Shown piece by piece: positions 1 through 7,360 of a stretch of 34,593 bases of DNA. The stretch spans positions 1-34,593 of the forward strand of contig CAKPVW010000018.1 of NCBI GenBank assembly GCA_934196075.1. Reading direction: 5' to 3'. The translations under genes were made by a program, and so were the position numbers. This DNA comes from an uncultured Anaerovibrio sp. GTDB taxonomy: Bacteria; Bacillota; Negativicutes; Selenomonadales; Selenomonadaceae. Numbering within the stretch: the first letter of the stretch is position 1; every line of letters starts with the position of its first letter. The notes under the pieces were generated by a model. The model was given only the letters and a program-made list of their open reading frames with translations, made no database searches and was not told the origin of the DNA.

Positions 1-74
1 GTGTCCCACCGGAGACTCGAACTCCGAACCTGCTGATTAAGAGTCAGATGCTCTACCAGTTGAGCTAGTGAGAC
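1..74 (-). tRNA. tRNA-Lys (anticodon CTT), distal copy, cut by window edge
   Basis: The minus strand folds into a standard 73-nt tRNA body (2-74). The acceptor stem GTCTCAC pairs with GTGGGAC, the anticodon loop CTCTTAA gives anticodon CTT (Lys, codon AAG), and the T-arm contains GTTCGAGTC. The body is identical to the copy at 110-182. Only the first C of a possible encoded CCA is inside the window. It lies 32 nt downstream of the first copy and is probably made from the same precursor. Confidence 0.95.
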
Positions 75-106
75 ATATTGCCATGATACATATCACAGAT
101 AGAAAA

Positions 107-182
107 TGGTGTCCCACCGGAGACTCGAACTCCGAACCTGCTGATTAAGAGTCAGATGCTCTACCAGTTGAGCTAGTGAGAC
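107..182 (-). tRNA. tRNA-Lys (anticodon CTT), promoter-proximal copy
   Basis: Complete tRNA on the minus strand with body 182-110 and an encoded CCA at 109-107. The anticodon loop CTCTTAA reads codon AAG. The body is base-for-base the same as the neighbouring copy, so this is a recent tandem duplication or a copy kept identical by gene conversion. A strong promoter lies just upstream at 219-247. The leader between them contains a small hairpin (GAGGC/GCCTC, about 191-206) that could help 5' processing. Confidence 0.96.
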
Positions 183-218
183 ATTTCCTTGAGGCCTTAA
201 CGCCTCGCAACATTGATT

Positions 219-247
219 ATTATAGAGGGGAAACTAATCATTGTCAA
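219..247 (-). promoter_or_regulatory. sigma-70-type promoter of the tRNA-Lys pair
   Basis: On the minus strand a perfect -35 TTGACA (247-242) is followed after 17 nt by a perfect -10 TATAAT (224-219). Transcription would begin about 30 nt before the first tRNA-Lys. This is the closest match to the consensus in the window, as expected for a stable-RNA promoter. Confidence 0.85.
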
Positions 248-293
248 TAGTTTTTTGGAAAAAATTTCATTATTTTACAAATAAATGATTTGA

Positions 294-533
294 GGCGTAC
301 ATTATAGCCTCATAATTTGTGTATTAGGTACAGCTGTAGCATTCTGGGCCTATGTAACCAGCACCAAATATATTCTACCTCAAGAAGCAAGTATTCTCAA
401 TGCAGTAGAACCTCTTGCCTCTATTGTATTTTCTGTTTTGCTGCTGGACGTATTGTTCCAACTGCCAGAAATAGCAGGTACTATTTTGATTATCTTGCCC
501 GTACTCTATATAACTACCAGAAAAAACAAATAA
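294..533 (+). pseudogene. C-terminal relic of an EamA/DMT-family transporter
   Basis: A frame open from 294 to the TAA at 531-533 translates to a stretch containing LGTAVAFWAYVTSTKYI, then ASILNAVEPLASIVFS, then GTILIILPVLYIT. This matches the last membrane segments of EamA (drug/metabolite transporter) proteins, with the typical Glu-Pro of the C-terminal repeat. There is no start codon with a ribosome site, and an in-frame TGA stands at 291-293. An intact member would be about 290 residues, so the remaining roughly 79 codons are a decayed remnant. The stretch 184-293 upstream shows only the tRNA promoter and leader. Family assignment is from the residue pattern only. Confidence 0.7.
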
Positions 534-537
534 CTAA

Positions 538-600
538 AAAACATGATGATATACCTTAGTGCATTCTTTCAGAAAACTATATGGCATATCATCATGTTTT
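538..600. terminator. bidirectional terminator between the EamA relic and the DUF134 gene
   Basis: Arms 538-555 and 583-600 are complementary over 18 bp with one mismatch (AAAACATGATGATAT against its reverse complement) around a 27-nt loop. The arms end in A-run and T-run, giving a U tract in both directions. It follows the relic and lies downstream of the convergent trxA-DUF134 operon. Confidence 0.7.
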
Positions 601-640
601 ATTTTGTATTCATTTAATCCATCAGAAACATATTTCTCGT

Positions 641-1018
641 TTACTTTATTTGGTGGCAGCAATGTTTACCACAATAACAGCCATGACCACAGCGTTTAAA
701 ACATTCCTGTTCCAAACAATCATTGCCATCGCAAAGATGAAAATCTCCTCCTTCGATGCGCAATGTTCTGCCCTCCACTAAGGCATCAGCTACCTTGTGG
801 CGCGCTGCCTCGTATATTTTCTGTACTGTGGTTCTAGCTACCCCCATGCGAATACTGCATTGTTGCTGGGACATTCCCTCCTTATCCATCAAACGGATAG
901 TTTCATATTCATCCAGATTCAGGATAATAGGCTCCTCAGTCTCTTGCTGACAGGAAGGTGCAAATTCCTTTACCACAGGCATATGGCAAATACGTCGGCA
1001 TTTTGTAGGTCTAGCCAT
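641..1018 (-). CDS. DUF134 family predicted DNA-binding protein with Cys/His-rich tail
   Basis: A 125-residue protein starting MARPTKCRRICHMP, the hallmark N-terminus of DUF134 (COG1342) proteins, followed by a helix-turn-helix-like region (EYETIRLMDKEGMSQQQCS, then MGVARTTVQKIYEAAR). It is a probable transcription factor; family members often sit near iron-molybdenum-cofactor or redox genes, and the target is unknown. The last 30 residues are strongly enriched in Cys (8) and His (4), including CGHGCYCGKHCCH, which suggests a bound metal or a thiol switch. The ATG at 1018 is chosen because AAGGTGA lies 6 nt upstream; a TTG at 1024 is less well placed. The ribosome site overlaps the trxA stop, so the pair is co-transcribed and probably translationally coupled. 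Confidence 0.85.
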   Translation of the reverse strand: MARPTKCRRICHMPVVKEFAPSCQQETEEPIILNLDEYETIRLMDKEGMSQQQCSIRMGVARTTVQKIYEAARHKVADALVEGRTLRIEGGDFHLCDGNDCLEQECFKRCGHGCYCGKHCCHQIK

Positions 1019-1029
1019 AATCAATCACC

Positions 1030-1335
1030 TTAGAGCATTTTTTCCAGATTTTCCACAGGTTGAGCGCCAACAGTCTGAGCCACAGTCTTACCATCCTTGA
1101 ATACCATCAGGGCCGGAATTGCATCAATCTGGAAATTCATAGCCAAATCAGGCTGCTCATCTACATTAACCTTGCCAACCTTGATTTCTGGATGCTTTTC
1201 TGCCAATTCCTCCAGAACAGGCCCCATCATCTGGCATGGACCGCACCAAGTTGCCCAGAAATCTACCAACACGGTCTGAGAAGCATCCAGCACCTCCTGC
1301 TGAAAATTTTCCTTAGTAATATTTACAACTGCCAT
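1030..1335 (-). CDS. trxA: thioredoxin
   Basis: A 101-residue cytoplasmic thiol-disulfide oxidoreductase of usual thioredoxin length. The active site WCGPC is in FWATWCGPCQMMGP near residue 30, the buried acid and strand are in VDFWATW, and the cis-proline is in DAIPALMVF. The ribosome site AGGAGG is 8 nt before the ATG. It is the first gene of a two-gene operon with the Cys-rich DUF134 regulator, which suggests thiol or redox control of that regulator. Its own promoter lies at 1430-1457. Confidence 0.96.
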   Translation of the reverse strand: MAVVNITKENFQQEVLDASQTVLVDFWATWCGPCQMMGPVLEELAEKHPEIKVGKVNVDEQPDLAMNFQIDAIPALMVFKDGKTVAQTVGAQPVENLEKML

Positions 1336-1429
1336 AGTAAAAACCTCCTTTGCTACAGCTCTTTTACAATTTCTACAGCCTAATCCCTATATTTAAGGGA
1401 AAATGCTGCTCAATCCTTCTTGTTCTAAT

Positions 1430-1457
1430 CTTATAATAGTTGTTCCCTGTATGTCAA
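1430..1457 (-). promoter_or_regulatory. promoter of trxA-DUF134
   Basis: Minus-strand -35 TTGACA (1457-1452), 16-nt spacer, -10 TATAAG (1435-1430), about 95 nt before the trxA start. The 485-nt gap 1336-1820 holds this promoter, the cstA promoter and a palindrome; no gene was seen in it. Confidence 0.65.
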
Positions 1458-1466
1458 CTTTATTTT

Positions 1467-1478
1467 TGACATATGTCA
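1467..1478. promoter_or_regulatory. 12-bp palindrome upstream of trxA promoter
   Basis: TGACATATGTCA is a perfect palindrome lying 10 bp upstream of the trxA -35. Related TGTCA/TGACA half-sites recur at about 1452 and 1511. It could be an operator or activator site; the regulator is unknown. Confidence 0.35.
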
Positions 1479-1646
1479 TTTTACAAGGTAGTACAAATAC
1501 ATCAATTTTAGGTGACATTGGGGCCACAAATTCCATAGCCTAAATATATATATCATAAAATAAAATTTGGCAGAAATTTACAGGAAAATTTTCTCATTGG
1601 CTGTAAAATGCAGTAAAGATATTTTCTTAATTTTATTGAGAATTTT

Positions 1647-1675
1647 TTGACATTTATCAACAGCAGTGCTATTAT
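1647..1675 (+). promoter_or_regulatory. promoter of cstA
   Basis: -35 TTGACA (1647-1652), 17-nt spacer, -10 TATTAT (1670-1675). Transcription would start near 1682, leaving an untranslated leader of about 139 nt before the cstA ATG. No known riboswitch fold or convincing catabolite-responsive element was recognised in the leader. Confidence 0.7.
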
Positions 1676-1820
1676 TATGTCGTAATAAATATTTTTTATC
1701 ATCATTTTGCACTGACATAAGCGTCGTGCCTGTATGGAAAAGCAATGTATGCTGGGGTTAACAGTTTTTAATTTTTCATACATAGAGAAATGATAGGTAT
1801 TATTTAAGGGGGTATTTTTT

Positions 1821-3233
1821 ATGTATTCTTTTCTTGGATGTCTTGCTATGCTGATAATCGGCTTTCTCGTTTATGGCAAGCTGGTAGACACCATCTTCAA
1901 ACCAACTGATGAACCAACACCTGCTGTGCGTATTAACGATGGTGTTGATTACATTCCGCTTCCAACCTGGAAGGTATTTATGATTCAGCTGTTGAATATT
2001 GCCGGGCTCGGTCCAATATTTGGTGCTTTAGGCGGTGCTCTCTGGGGACCAAGCGTATATCTCTGGATTGTTTTTGGTACGATTTTCGCTGGCGGCGTGC
2101 ACGATTACATGTCCGGTATGATTTCTCTCCGAGAAAACGGCAAAAGTATTTCTGAGGTTGTTGGTCATTATTTAGGCCGCTTCATGCTGCAATTGATGCG
2201 TCTTTTCTCCGTTGTCCTGCTGGTTTTGGTAGGTACTGTATTTATGACTGGTCCTGCTAACCTATTGGCTATGCTGACTGGAATGGATCCAACCATGTGG
2301 CTGCTGGTTGTTTTGACTTACTACTTCTTGGCTACATTACTGCCAATTGACACCTTGATTGCTCGTTTCTACCCATTATTCGGTGCCTGTCTGCTGATTA
2401 TGGCTTTTGGTATCATGTTTGCTATGCTGATTGGTGTTGGTGGTCACACCATGCCTGAAATCACTTTGCAGAATCTGCATCCAAAAGATCTGCCTATCTG
2501 GCCTCTTATGTTCATTACAGTAGCCTGTGGTGCTGTATCTGGCTTCCACTCCACTCAGTCTCCTTTGATGGCTCGTTGTCTGAAGAGTGAGCGTATGGCT
2601 CGTCCTGTGTTCTACGGTGCCATGGTAGCAGAAGGTGTTATCGCTCTGGTATGGGCAGCTGCTGGTGTTACCTTCTATGAGAGCACTGGTGGATTGATGC
2701 AGGCTATGGCTGATGTTGGTCAGAATAAGGCTGTATACGAAATCTGCGTAGGTTTCATGGGTTATGCAGGTGCCGTTATGGCTATGCTTGGTGTTATCGC
2801 CTGCCCTATTACCTCTGGCGATACTGCCTTCCGTTCCGCTCGCTTAACTCTGGCTGATTGGATTGGTCTGGATCAGAGCAACAAAACCAAGCGTCTCTAT
2901 CTGGCTGTACCTCTGCTGGCTGTAGGCGGTCTTCTTTCTCAAATTAATTTCACAATTGTATGGCGTTATTTTGCCTGGACTAACCAAACCCTTGCTATGA
3001 TTGTTTTGTGGACCGGTGCTGTCTATATGTACCGTAAATTCAAGGGCTCTAAAGCATATTTGATAGCGGCCATTCCTGCTACCTTCATGTCCGTAGTAAC
3101 TACTACCTATATTATGCAGGCCAAGGAGGGTTTGCAGCTGTCAACATCCATTAGCTATCCTATGGGCTTTGTTTTCGCAGCTATCTTCCTATTCCTCTTC
3201 CTGAGGGTAACAGTCTTCCGCAAGGATGCTTAA
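1821..3233 (+). CDS. cstA: carbon starvation protein CstA family transporter
   Basis: A 470-residue polytopic inner-membrane protein. The N-terminal region contains GFLVYGKLVDTIF and the strongly conserved QLLNIAGLGPIFGALGGALW, followed by FGTIFAGGVHDYMSGM, all typical of CstA. The family imports peptides or pyruvate when carbon is scarce. The protein is of the shorter Gram-positive/anaerobe type; E. coli CstA is about 700 residues. AAGGGGG lies 7 nt before the ATG. It is a single-gene transcript, with its own promoter upstream and a terminator downstream. An Lrp-type regulator follows on the same strand. The substrate is inferred from the family. Confidence 0.93.
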   Translation: MYSFLGCLAMLIIGFLVYGKLVDTIFKPTDEPTPAVRINDGVDYIPLPTWKVFMIQLLNIAGLGPIFGALGGALWGPSVYLWIVFGTIFAGGVHDYMSGMISLRENGKSISEVVGHYLGRFMLQLMRLFSVVLLVLVGTVFMTGPANLLAMLTGMDPTMWLLVVLTYYFLATLLPIDTLIARFYPLFGACLLIMAFGIMFAMLIGVGGHTMPEITLQNLHPKDLPIWPLMFITVACGAVSGFHSTQSPLMARCLKSERMARPVFYGAMVAEGVIALVWAAAGVTFYESTGGLMQAMADVGQNKAVYEICVGFMGYAGAVMAMLGVIACPITSGDTAFRSARLTLADWIGLDQSNKTKRLYLAVPLLAVGGLLSQINFTIVWRYFAWTNQTLAMIVLWTGAVYMYRKFKGSKAYLIAAIPATFMSVVTTTYIMQAKEGLQLSTSISYPMGFVFAAIFLFLFLRVTVFRKDA

Positions 3234-3271
3234 TTTAATTCATCAATAAGGTATATCTCCCAATTTAAGTC

Positions 3272-3311
3272 AAGAGCAGGTCAGGGGTCATCGTCTCCTG
3301 CCTGCTCTTTT
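3272..3311 (+). terminator. rho-independent terminator of cstA
   Basis: AAGAGCAGG-T-CAGG (3272-3285) pairs with CCTGCCTGCTCTT (3297-3309) with one bulged T, followed by T residues, 38 nt after the cstA stop. Confidence 0.8.
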
Positions 3312-3334
3312 CTGTCGCAAAAACAAAATATTTA

Positions 3335-3363
3335 TTTACTTTTATAGAGATAACCTTTATAAT
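3335..3363 (+). promoter_or_regulatory. promoter of the Lrp-type regulator
   Basis: -35 TTTACT (3335-3340), 17-nt spacer, perfect -10 TATAAT (3358-3363), about 60 nt before the ATG. It lies after the cstA terminator, so the regulator has its own transcript. Confidence 0.65.
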
Positions 3364-3428
3364 AATAACAAATATATTGTACAATCCTAGCAATATTTAT
3401 TCCCTTGATTTTAATAGGAGTTGATTTC

Positions 3429-3884
3429 ATGTACAAATTGGACAAAATAGACAAAGAGCTGCTGCGACTGTTACAGGCAAACGGCAGAGCGACTATCTCA
3501 AGCCTAAGCGAGGCTGTTTCCCTGTCCATGCCAGCTGTTAGCGAACGTGTCAAAAGGCTGGAGGCCTCTGGTGTCATTCAGAAATTTACTGCCATGCTCA
3601 ATCCTTCTCTGGTTGACAAGCAACTTATGGCTCTGGTTCAGATTGGCTTCAAGTTGCAGCGCAATGCTGACGATTTTGTGGACTATGTTTCCACCGAAAA
3701 AGACATCAAGGAATGTTTCCGCATTACTGGCAATTATGAATATACCCTGAAGGTACAAACCAGCAATACTTCTACTTTGGCAGAGCTTTTGAATCGCCTC
3801 AAAGCTCAGCCAGGTGTTAGCAAAACTCATTCCATTATTGTACTTTCTACCGTTCTAGATCGTCCATCTGTCACCATCAGCTAA
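3429..3884 (+). CDS. Lrp/AsnC family transcriptional regulator
   Basis: A 151-residue DNA-binding regulator. The N-terminal winged helix-turn-helix (about residues 1-60) opens DKIDKELLRLLQANGRATIS and carries SMPAVSERVKRLEASGVIQ. A C-terminal RAM effector domain follows (VQIGFKL to HSIIVLSTVL). Family members sense amino acids and act as multimers. The ATG at 3429 is chosen because TAGGAG lies 8-9 nt upstream; the upstream in-frame TTG (3405) lacks a ribosome site. Neighbouring cstA and brnQ are plausible targets, but no binding site was identified. Confidence 0.92.
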   Translation: MYKLDKIDKELLRLLQANGRATISSLSEAVSLSMPAVSERVKRLEASGVIQKFTAMLNPSLVDKQLMALVQIGFKLQRNADDFVDYVSTEKDIKECFRITGNYEYTLKVQTSNTSTLAELLNRLKAQPGVSKTHSIIVLSTVLDRPSVTIS

Positions 3885-3891
3885 AAAATAA

Positions 3892-3939
3892 AAAATGGAT
3901 GCTATTGCGACTATGCAAGTCATAAATAGCATCCATTTT
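3892..3939. terminator. bidirectional terminator
   Basis: A perfect 15-bp inverted repeat, AAAATGGATGCTATT (3892-3906) and its complement (3925-3939), with an 18-nt loop and A/T runs on both sides. It separates the convergent Lrp-type gene and the RNA methyltransferase gene. Confidence 0.85.
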
Positions 3940-3951
3940 ATTTTGCCATTT

Positions 3952-4776
3952 TTAGAGAATTGCTCTCTGCCTATTGGCCTCATACAGTACAATAGCCGCT
4001 GCTGAAGCTACATTTAGGGATTCAGCTTTACCGGACATAGGAATATAAACCTTTCTATCTACAGCCTCCATAAGTTCCTGAGAAACACCATTGCCCTCGT
4101 TGCCAAACACCACTGCCGTAGGGCTATTATATTCTGCCAGATAATGCTTCAAGGAAAGTTTATCCAAAGCTGTAGCTACCATGATCACATCATTATCATG
4201 ACAGGCATCCACAAAGGTACCTCTAGATACATTATCCAAAAAAGGAATATTGAATATCGAGCCCATAGAGGCCCTTACCACCTTGTCACTAAACAAATCC
4301 ACTGTCCCTGTCAAACATATAACTCCTGTACAGCCAAGAGCGTCTGCTGTACGAATAATATTGCCAGCGTTGCCAGGATCCTGAATACCATCCAGTACAG
4401 CCAGTAAAGGAGCCTCACCTTCCCTGCCAGTCAAGACCTCCTGCCAAGTAAAGAGACGTTGTCCCATTACCAGCAGCAATCCCTGTCCATTGACCGTATC
4501 AGATATCTTGCTATAAAGCTCCTGAGTCAGCTGATATACAGGACATTCTCTCGCCTGCAAATCCTCTATTGCCTTGACTATCCTTGGATTAGTCAAGGAC
4601 TCGGCAGCCACCAGAGCAAATTTTACTGGCCACTGAGCCTGGATAGCCATTTCAGCCAAACGCACCCCATCTGCCACAAAGAGATTTTCTTCCTTGCGGT
4701 ATTTATGATTATGCAGCTTATTTACCAGCTTCAACTTACTATTAGCAGGACTTTCTATACGCTCTAAATCCTTCAA
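3952..4776 (-). CDS. TrmH/SpoU family RNA methyltransferase
   Basis: A SPOUT-fold SAM-dependent 2'-O-ribose methyltransferase of about 274 residues. An N-terminal substrate-binding region (LVNKLHNHKYRKEENLFVADG) precedes the knotted catalytic domain. The three SpoU motifs are visible: DPGNAGNIIRTADALG, FGNEGNGVS, and IPMSGKAESLNVASAAAI. The first Asn/Arg motif and the final SLNVASA are the family catalytic and SAM sites. The layout resembles YsgA/RlmB-type 23S rRNA or tRNA enzymes; the target nucleotide cannot be read from sequence. The TTG at 4776 is the chosen start because GGAAGGAG is placed 6 nt upstream; a GTG at 4797 precedes that ribosome site. The gap to the upstream kinase-like gene holds a GCCTCCG/CGGAGGC hairpin (4802-4836). 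Confidence 0.88.
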   Translation of the reverse strand: MKDLERIESPANSKLKLVNKLHNHKYRKEENLFVADGVRLAEMAIQAQWPVKFALVAAESLTNPRIVKAIEDLQARECPVYQLTQELYSKISDTVNGQGLLLVMGQRLFTWQEVLTGREGEAPLLAVLDGIQDPGNAGNIIRTADALGCTGVICLTGTVDLFSDKVVRASMGSIFNIPFLDNVSRGTFVDACHDNDVIMVATALDKLSLKHYLAEYNSPTAVVFGNEGNGVSQELMEAVDRKVYIPMSGKAESLNVASAAAIVLYEANRQRAIL

Positions 4777-4854
4777 TGTATTCTCCTTCCTCAACACACA
4801 GGCCTCCGTCAGAAATCAGCCATCCCCTCCGGAGGCTCAACTATACATTCAATC

Positions 4855-5460
4855 CTATTTTAACATATGGCTATAGGCTTCAGCCAGCTTCTTGATATCC
4901 ATATCTGTAGTATTGATACAAACATTATAGTTCTGACGAGCTCCCCACTTTTGGCCAGTATAAAAATCATAATACTTGGCACGGCTTTCATCCACGTTAT
5001 TTATTTTTTTCTTCATTTCCTTTTCGCTCAGCTTTTCATCCGGAGCAGCCCTATCCATACATCTAGCAATTCTAGAAGGCATATCTGCATAAATAAAGAT
5101 CTTATACGGATTGTAGTCACGCAGAATGTAATCTGCACAACGGCCAACAATAACGCAATCAGACTGCTCTGCCAGCTCCTGCAGCACCTCGGTTTGAGCC
5201 GTATAAACAGATTCCTCTACCATCAATGGGTAATATACACCTACGGCAGCAAATGTAGCCCCAATTGTCATAGGGAACAAAGGCATAGGGCGCTTCTCCA
5301 CTACCTCTTTAACATAACCCTCAGACAAATCCGCCTTGCTGGCAATCTTTGATATTATCTCCTTATCATAGTATTTGATACCCAAATTCTCAGCCAGACG
5401 ACAGCCAAATTCACGACCGCCACTACCAAATTCACGACTTATAGTAATAATCTTGTTCAT
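4855..5460 (-). CDS. cytidylate kinase-like family protein
   Basis: A 201-residue P-loop protein of the cytidylate-kinase-like (Cytidylate_kin2) group. The glycine-rich loop is in ITISREFGSGGREFG, then LGIKYYDKEII follows as in nucleotide kinases, and the mid-region CVIVGRCADYIL and lid-like IARCMDR match the family. Members are common in Firmicutes and poorly characterised; they are distinct from the essential CMP kinase Cmk. An odd hydrophobic stretch, PLFPMTIGATFAAVGVYYPL, replaces the usual nucleotide-binding insert. The ATG at 5460 follows AAGGTGTG by 6 nt. A promoter is visible at 5479-5506. Substrate unknown. Confidence 0.85.
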   Translation of the reverse strand: MNKIITISREFGSGGREFGCRLAENLGIKYYDKEIISKIASKADLSEGYVKEVVEKRPMPLFPMTIGATFAAVGVYYPLMVEESVYTAQTEVLQELAEQSDCVIVGRCADYILRDYNPYKIFIYADMPSRIARCMDRAAPDEKLSEKEMKKKINNVDESRAKYYDFYTGQKWGARQNYNVCINTTDMDIKKLAEAYSHMLK

Positions 5461-5478
5461 ATAAATCACACCTTTCTG

Positions 5479-5506
5479 ATAATATATATTTCCACAAAAA
5501 ATGCAA
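5479..5506 (-). promoter_or_regulatory. promoter of the cytidylate-kinase-like gene
   Basis: Minus-strand -35 TTGCAT (5506-5501), 16-nt spacer, -10 TATTAT (5484-5479), directly after the brnQ terminator and about 20 nt before the ATG. Confidence 0.55.
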
Positions 5507-5523
5507 AAATCCTGCTAAAAAGC

Positions 5524-5560
5524 AAAAAAAGAACGCCGTCCTTTAGAAAAAGAACGACGT
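5524..5560 (-). terminator. rho-independent terminator of brnQ
   Basis: Minus-strand RNA forms a 12-bp stem (5560-5549 with 5544-5533, three G-U pairs) with a 4-nt loop UUCU. It is followed by UC and seven U residues (5530-5524). It starts 20 nt after the brnQ stop. Confidence 0.88.
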
Positions 5561-5580
5561 AATGATTTCATAACCTCTCA

Positions 5581-6909
5581 TTATGCAGTCTGATGGGAGT
5601 TATGCAGCATATTCCAAAGCAATCCTGCTATACCTCCGATCAAGGCCGGCAAAAGCCACCCCAAATTAACGGTGTATAGAGGTAGATATGCCACTAACAA
5701 ATCATGTATTCCTGGCAGAGAAATACCAGCTGCCTGTAAGCCATCTAAAATACTAAAGGGCAAGGTCATACCTATACTCAAACGATAGACCAAGGCACTT
5801 TTCTGTAAGATTTCATCACATAGAGACAAAATAACCAGCACTATAAAAATCGGATAAAGTGCTACCAAAAATGGTACAGATATGCGAATCAACTCCGTCA
5901 AGCCCATATTAGCAGCCCAATAGCTGAATATGGTGGCTCCCAACAACAGCTTTTTGTAGCCCAATCTACCATCTGATACAAATTGATAGTAGCTGGCAAA
6001 AGCAGCGCTTACACCAATGCTGGTGGTCAGACAGGCAAAACCTATAATAAAGGCTAATACCAGCTTGCCAGCATCCCCAAAGAATACATAAGTAGCGGAA
6101 GAAAGTATAATGCCTCCATTAGCAGAATACCCCAGTACAGCTGGACAGGTAGCCCCTAGATAAGCTAAAGCAGTATATACAGCCCCCATGAGAACAATAG
6201 CCACCAAACAAGCCTTGATACAGGTTCTATAAATCGCCTTTTGCTCCGTAATTCCCTTGGCCTTAACGGCTGATATGGCCAACCCGCCTACAGCCAAGGC
6301 AGCCAGCAAGTCCATGGTCAAATAGCCATCCGTGAATCCAGAAGCAAAAGGAGCCTCTATATACTGATCCACCGGTGGCAATATTTCACCTATAGGGCTA
6401 TAAAAGGTTCTCGCAAACAGCACACACAAAAACAGCAATAACACTGGACTTAATATCTTGCCTACGGTATCTACTAAACGGCTAGGATTGGCTGCAAAGA
6501 AATAGGTCAAGGCAAAAAAGACAGCAGTATATATATACTGTCCCTCAGCAATGCTATCTACTGCCAGAAAAGGACGAATACCTATTTCAAAGGAAACAGC
6601 TCCTGTTCTTGGTACAGCAAATAATGGGCCAATAGCCAAATATAGAAGGCCAAAGGTAATGATACGAAACCAGGGATGAACCCTTTTCTCCACCAATTCA
6701 GTATATTTGCCGCTAACCTTAACGATAGCAATCAACCCTAACAGCGGCAAACCAATACCCGTGGTAAGAAAGCCTGCAACAGCCATAGGATAATTAGTAC
6801 CAGCATTTTGAGCCAGCAAAGGTGGAAAAATAAGATTACCTGCTCCAAAGAATATGGAGAAAACCATAAAACCTATAGAGAGCATTTCTTTCATAGATAA
6901 TTTCTGCAA
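5581..6909 (-). CDS. brnQ: branched-chain amino acid:cation symporter
   Basis: A 442-residue inner-membrane carrier that imports Leu, Ile and Val with a cation. The N-terminus contains the family signature GFMVFSIFFGAGNLIFPP, followed by TTGIGLPLLGL; about twelve hydrophobic segments run through the protein. Length matches BrnQ (about 440). The start is the TTG at 6909, preceded by AGGGGTG 6 nt upstream; the ATG five codons later has no better site. A strong terminator (6928-6952) stands only about 19 nt upstream and leaves no room for a promoter, so expression depends on readthrough or on a promoter inside or before rplT. An Lrp-type regulator gene lies 1.7 kb away. Confidence 0.94.
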   Translation of the reverse strand: MQKLSMKEMLSIGFMVFSIFFGAGNLIFPPLLAQNAGTNYPMAVAGFLTTGIGLPLLGLIAIVKVSGKYTELVEKRVHPWFRIITFGLLYLAIGPLFAVPRTGAVSFEIGIRPFLAVDSIAEGQYIYTAVFFALTYFFAANPSRLVDTVGKILSPVLLLFLCVLFARTFYSPIGEILPPVDQYIEAPFASGFTDGYLTMDLLAALAVGGLAISAVKAKGITEQKAIYRTCIKACLVAIVLMGAVYTALAYLGATCPAVLGYSANGGIILSSATYVFFGDAGKLVLAFIIGFACLTTSIGVSAAFASYYQFVSDGRLGYKKLLLGATIFSYWAANMGLTELIRISVPFLVALYPIFIVLVILSLCDEILQKSALVYRLSIGMTLPFSILDGLQAAGISLPGIHDLLVAYLPLYTVNLGWLLPALIGGIAGLLWNMLHNSHQTA

Positions 6910-6927
6910 TTAACACACCCCTATTAC

Positions 6928-6952
6928 AAAAAAAGAGCTGCCGAAGCAGCTC
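6928..6952 (-). terminator. rho-independent terminator of infC-rpmI-rplT
   Basis: Minus strand: perfect GAGCTGC/GCAGCTC stem closed by the stable tetraloop TTCG, followed by seven T residues (6934-6928). It is 17 nt after the rplT stop. Confidence 0.93.
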
Positions 6953-6968
6953 CTAATTTTTCTCTCTA

Positions 6969-7322
6969 TTAGAGGTTTTCCTTAGCAACAGCTACCATCT
7001 GTGCAAATGCATTTGCATCGCTGATAGCCAAGTCAGCCAGCATCTTGCGGTTTACCTCAACACCAGCCTTGGTCAAGCCAGCAATCAAGCGGCTGTAGGA
7101 AATACCATTAGCACGAGCAGCAGCATTGATACGAGCAATCCAGAGACGACGGAAAACGCCCTTCTTAGCACGACGATCGCGACGTGCATAGTAGAGAGCC
7201 TTCATAACGGTCTCATTAGCCTTCTTAAACTGCTTGCTCTTGGAACCCTTATAGCCCTTAGCCAGCTTCAAAATCTTCTTATGTCTTCTATGTGCAGTCA
7301 CACCAGTCTTAACTCTTGGCAT
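6969..7322 (-). CDS. rplT: 50S ribosomal protein L20
   Basis: 117 residues starting [20 protein letters not shown], the invariant L20 N-terminus, then [15 protein letters not shown] and [11 protein letters not shown]; normal length. It binds 23S rRNA early in large-subunit assembly and, in Firmicutes, represses its own operon through the leader RNA. GAGGAGG precedes the ATG. Last gene of infC-rpmI-rplT. Confidence 0.98.
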   Translation of the reverse strand: MPRVKTGVTAHRRHKKILKLAKGYKGSKSKQFKKANETVMKALYYARRDRRAKKGVFRRLWIARINAAARANGISYSRLIAGLTKAGVEVNRKMLADLAISDANAFAQMVAVAKENL

Positions 7323-7360
7323 GTTCTTATCCTCCTCAAATTCAAGCTTCTACAACGATA

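Noticed and set aside
1..182. Direct repeat 108 bp apart as a CRISPR-like array
   Set aside because: The repeats are two complete tRNA-Lys genes.
4802..4836. GCCTCCG/CGGAGGC hairpin as a terminator of the kinase-like gene
   Set aside because: No T run follows on the minus strand; it is left as a possible leader hairpin of the methyltransferase gene.
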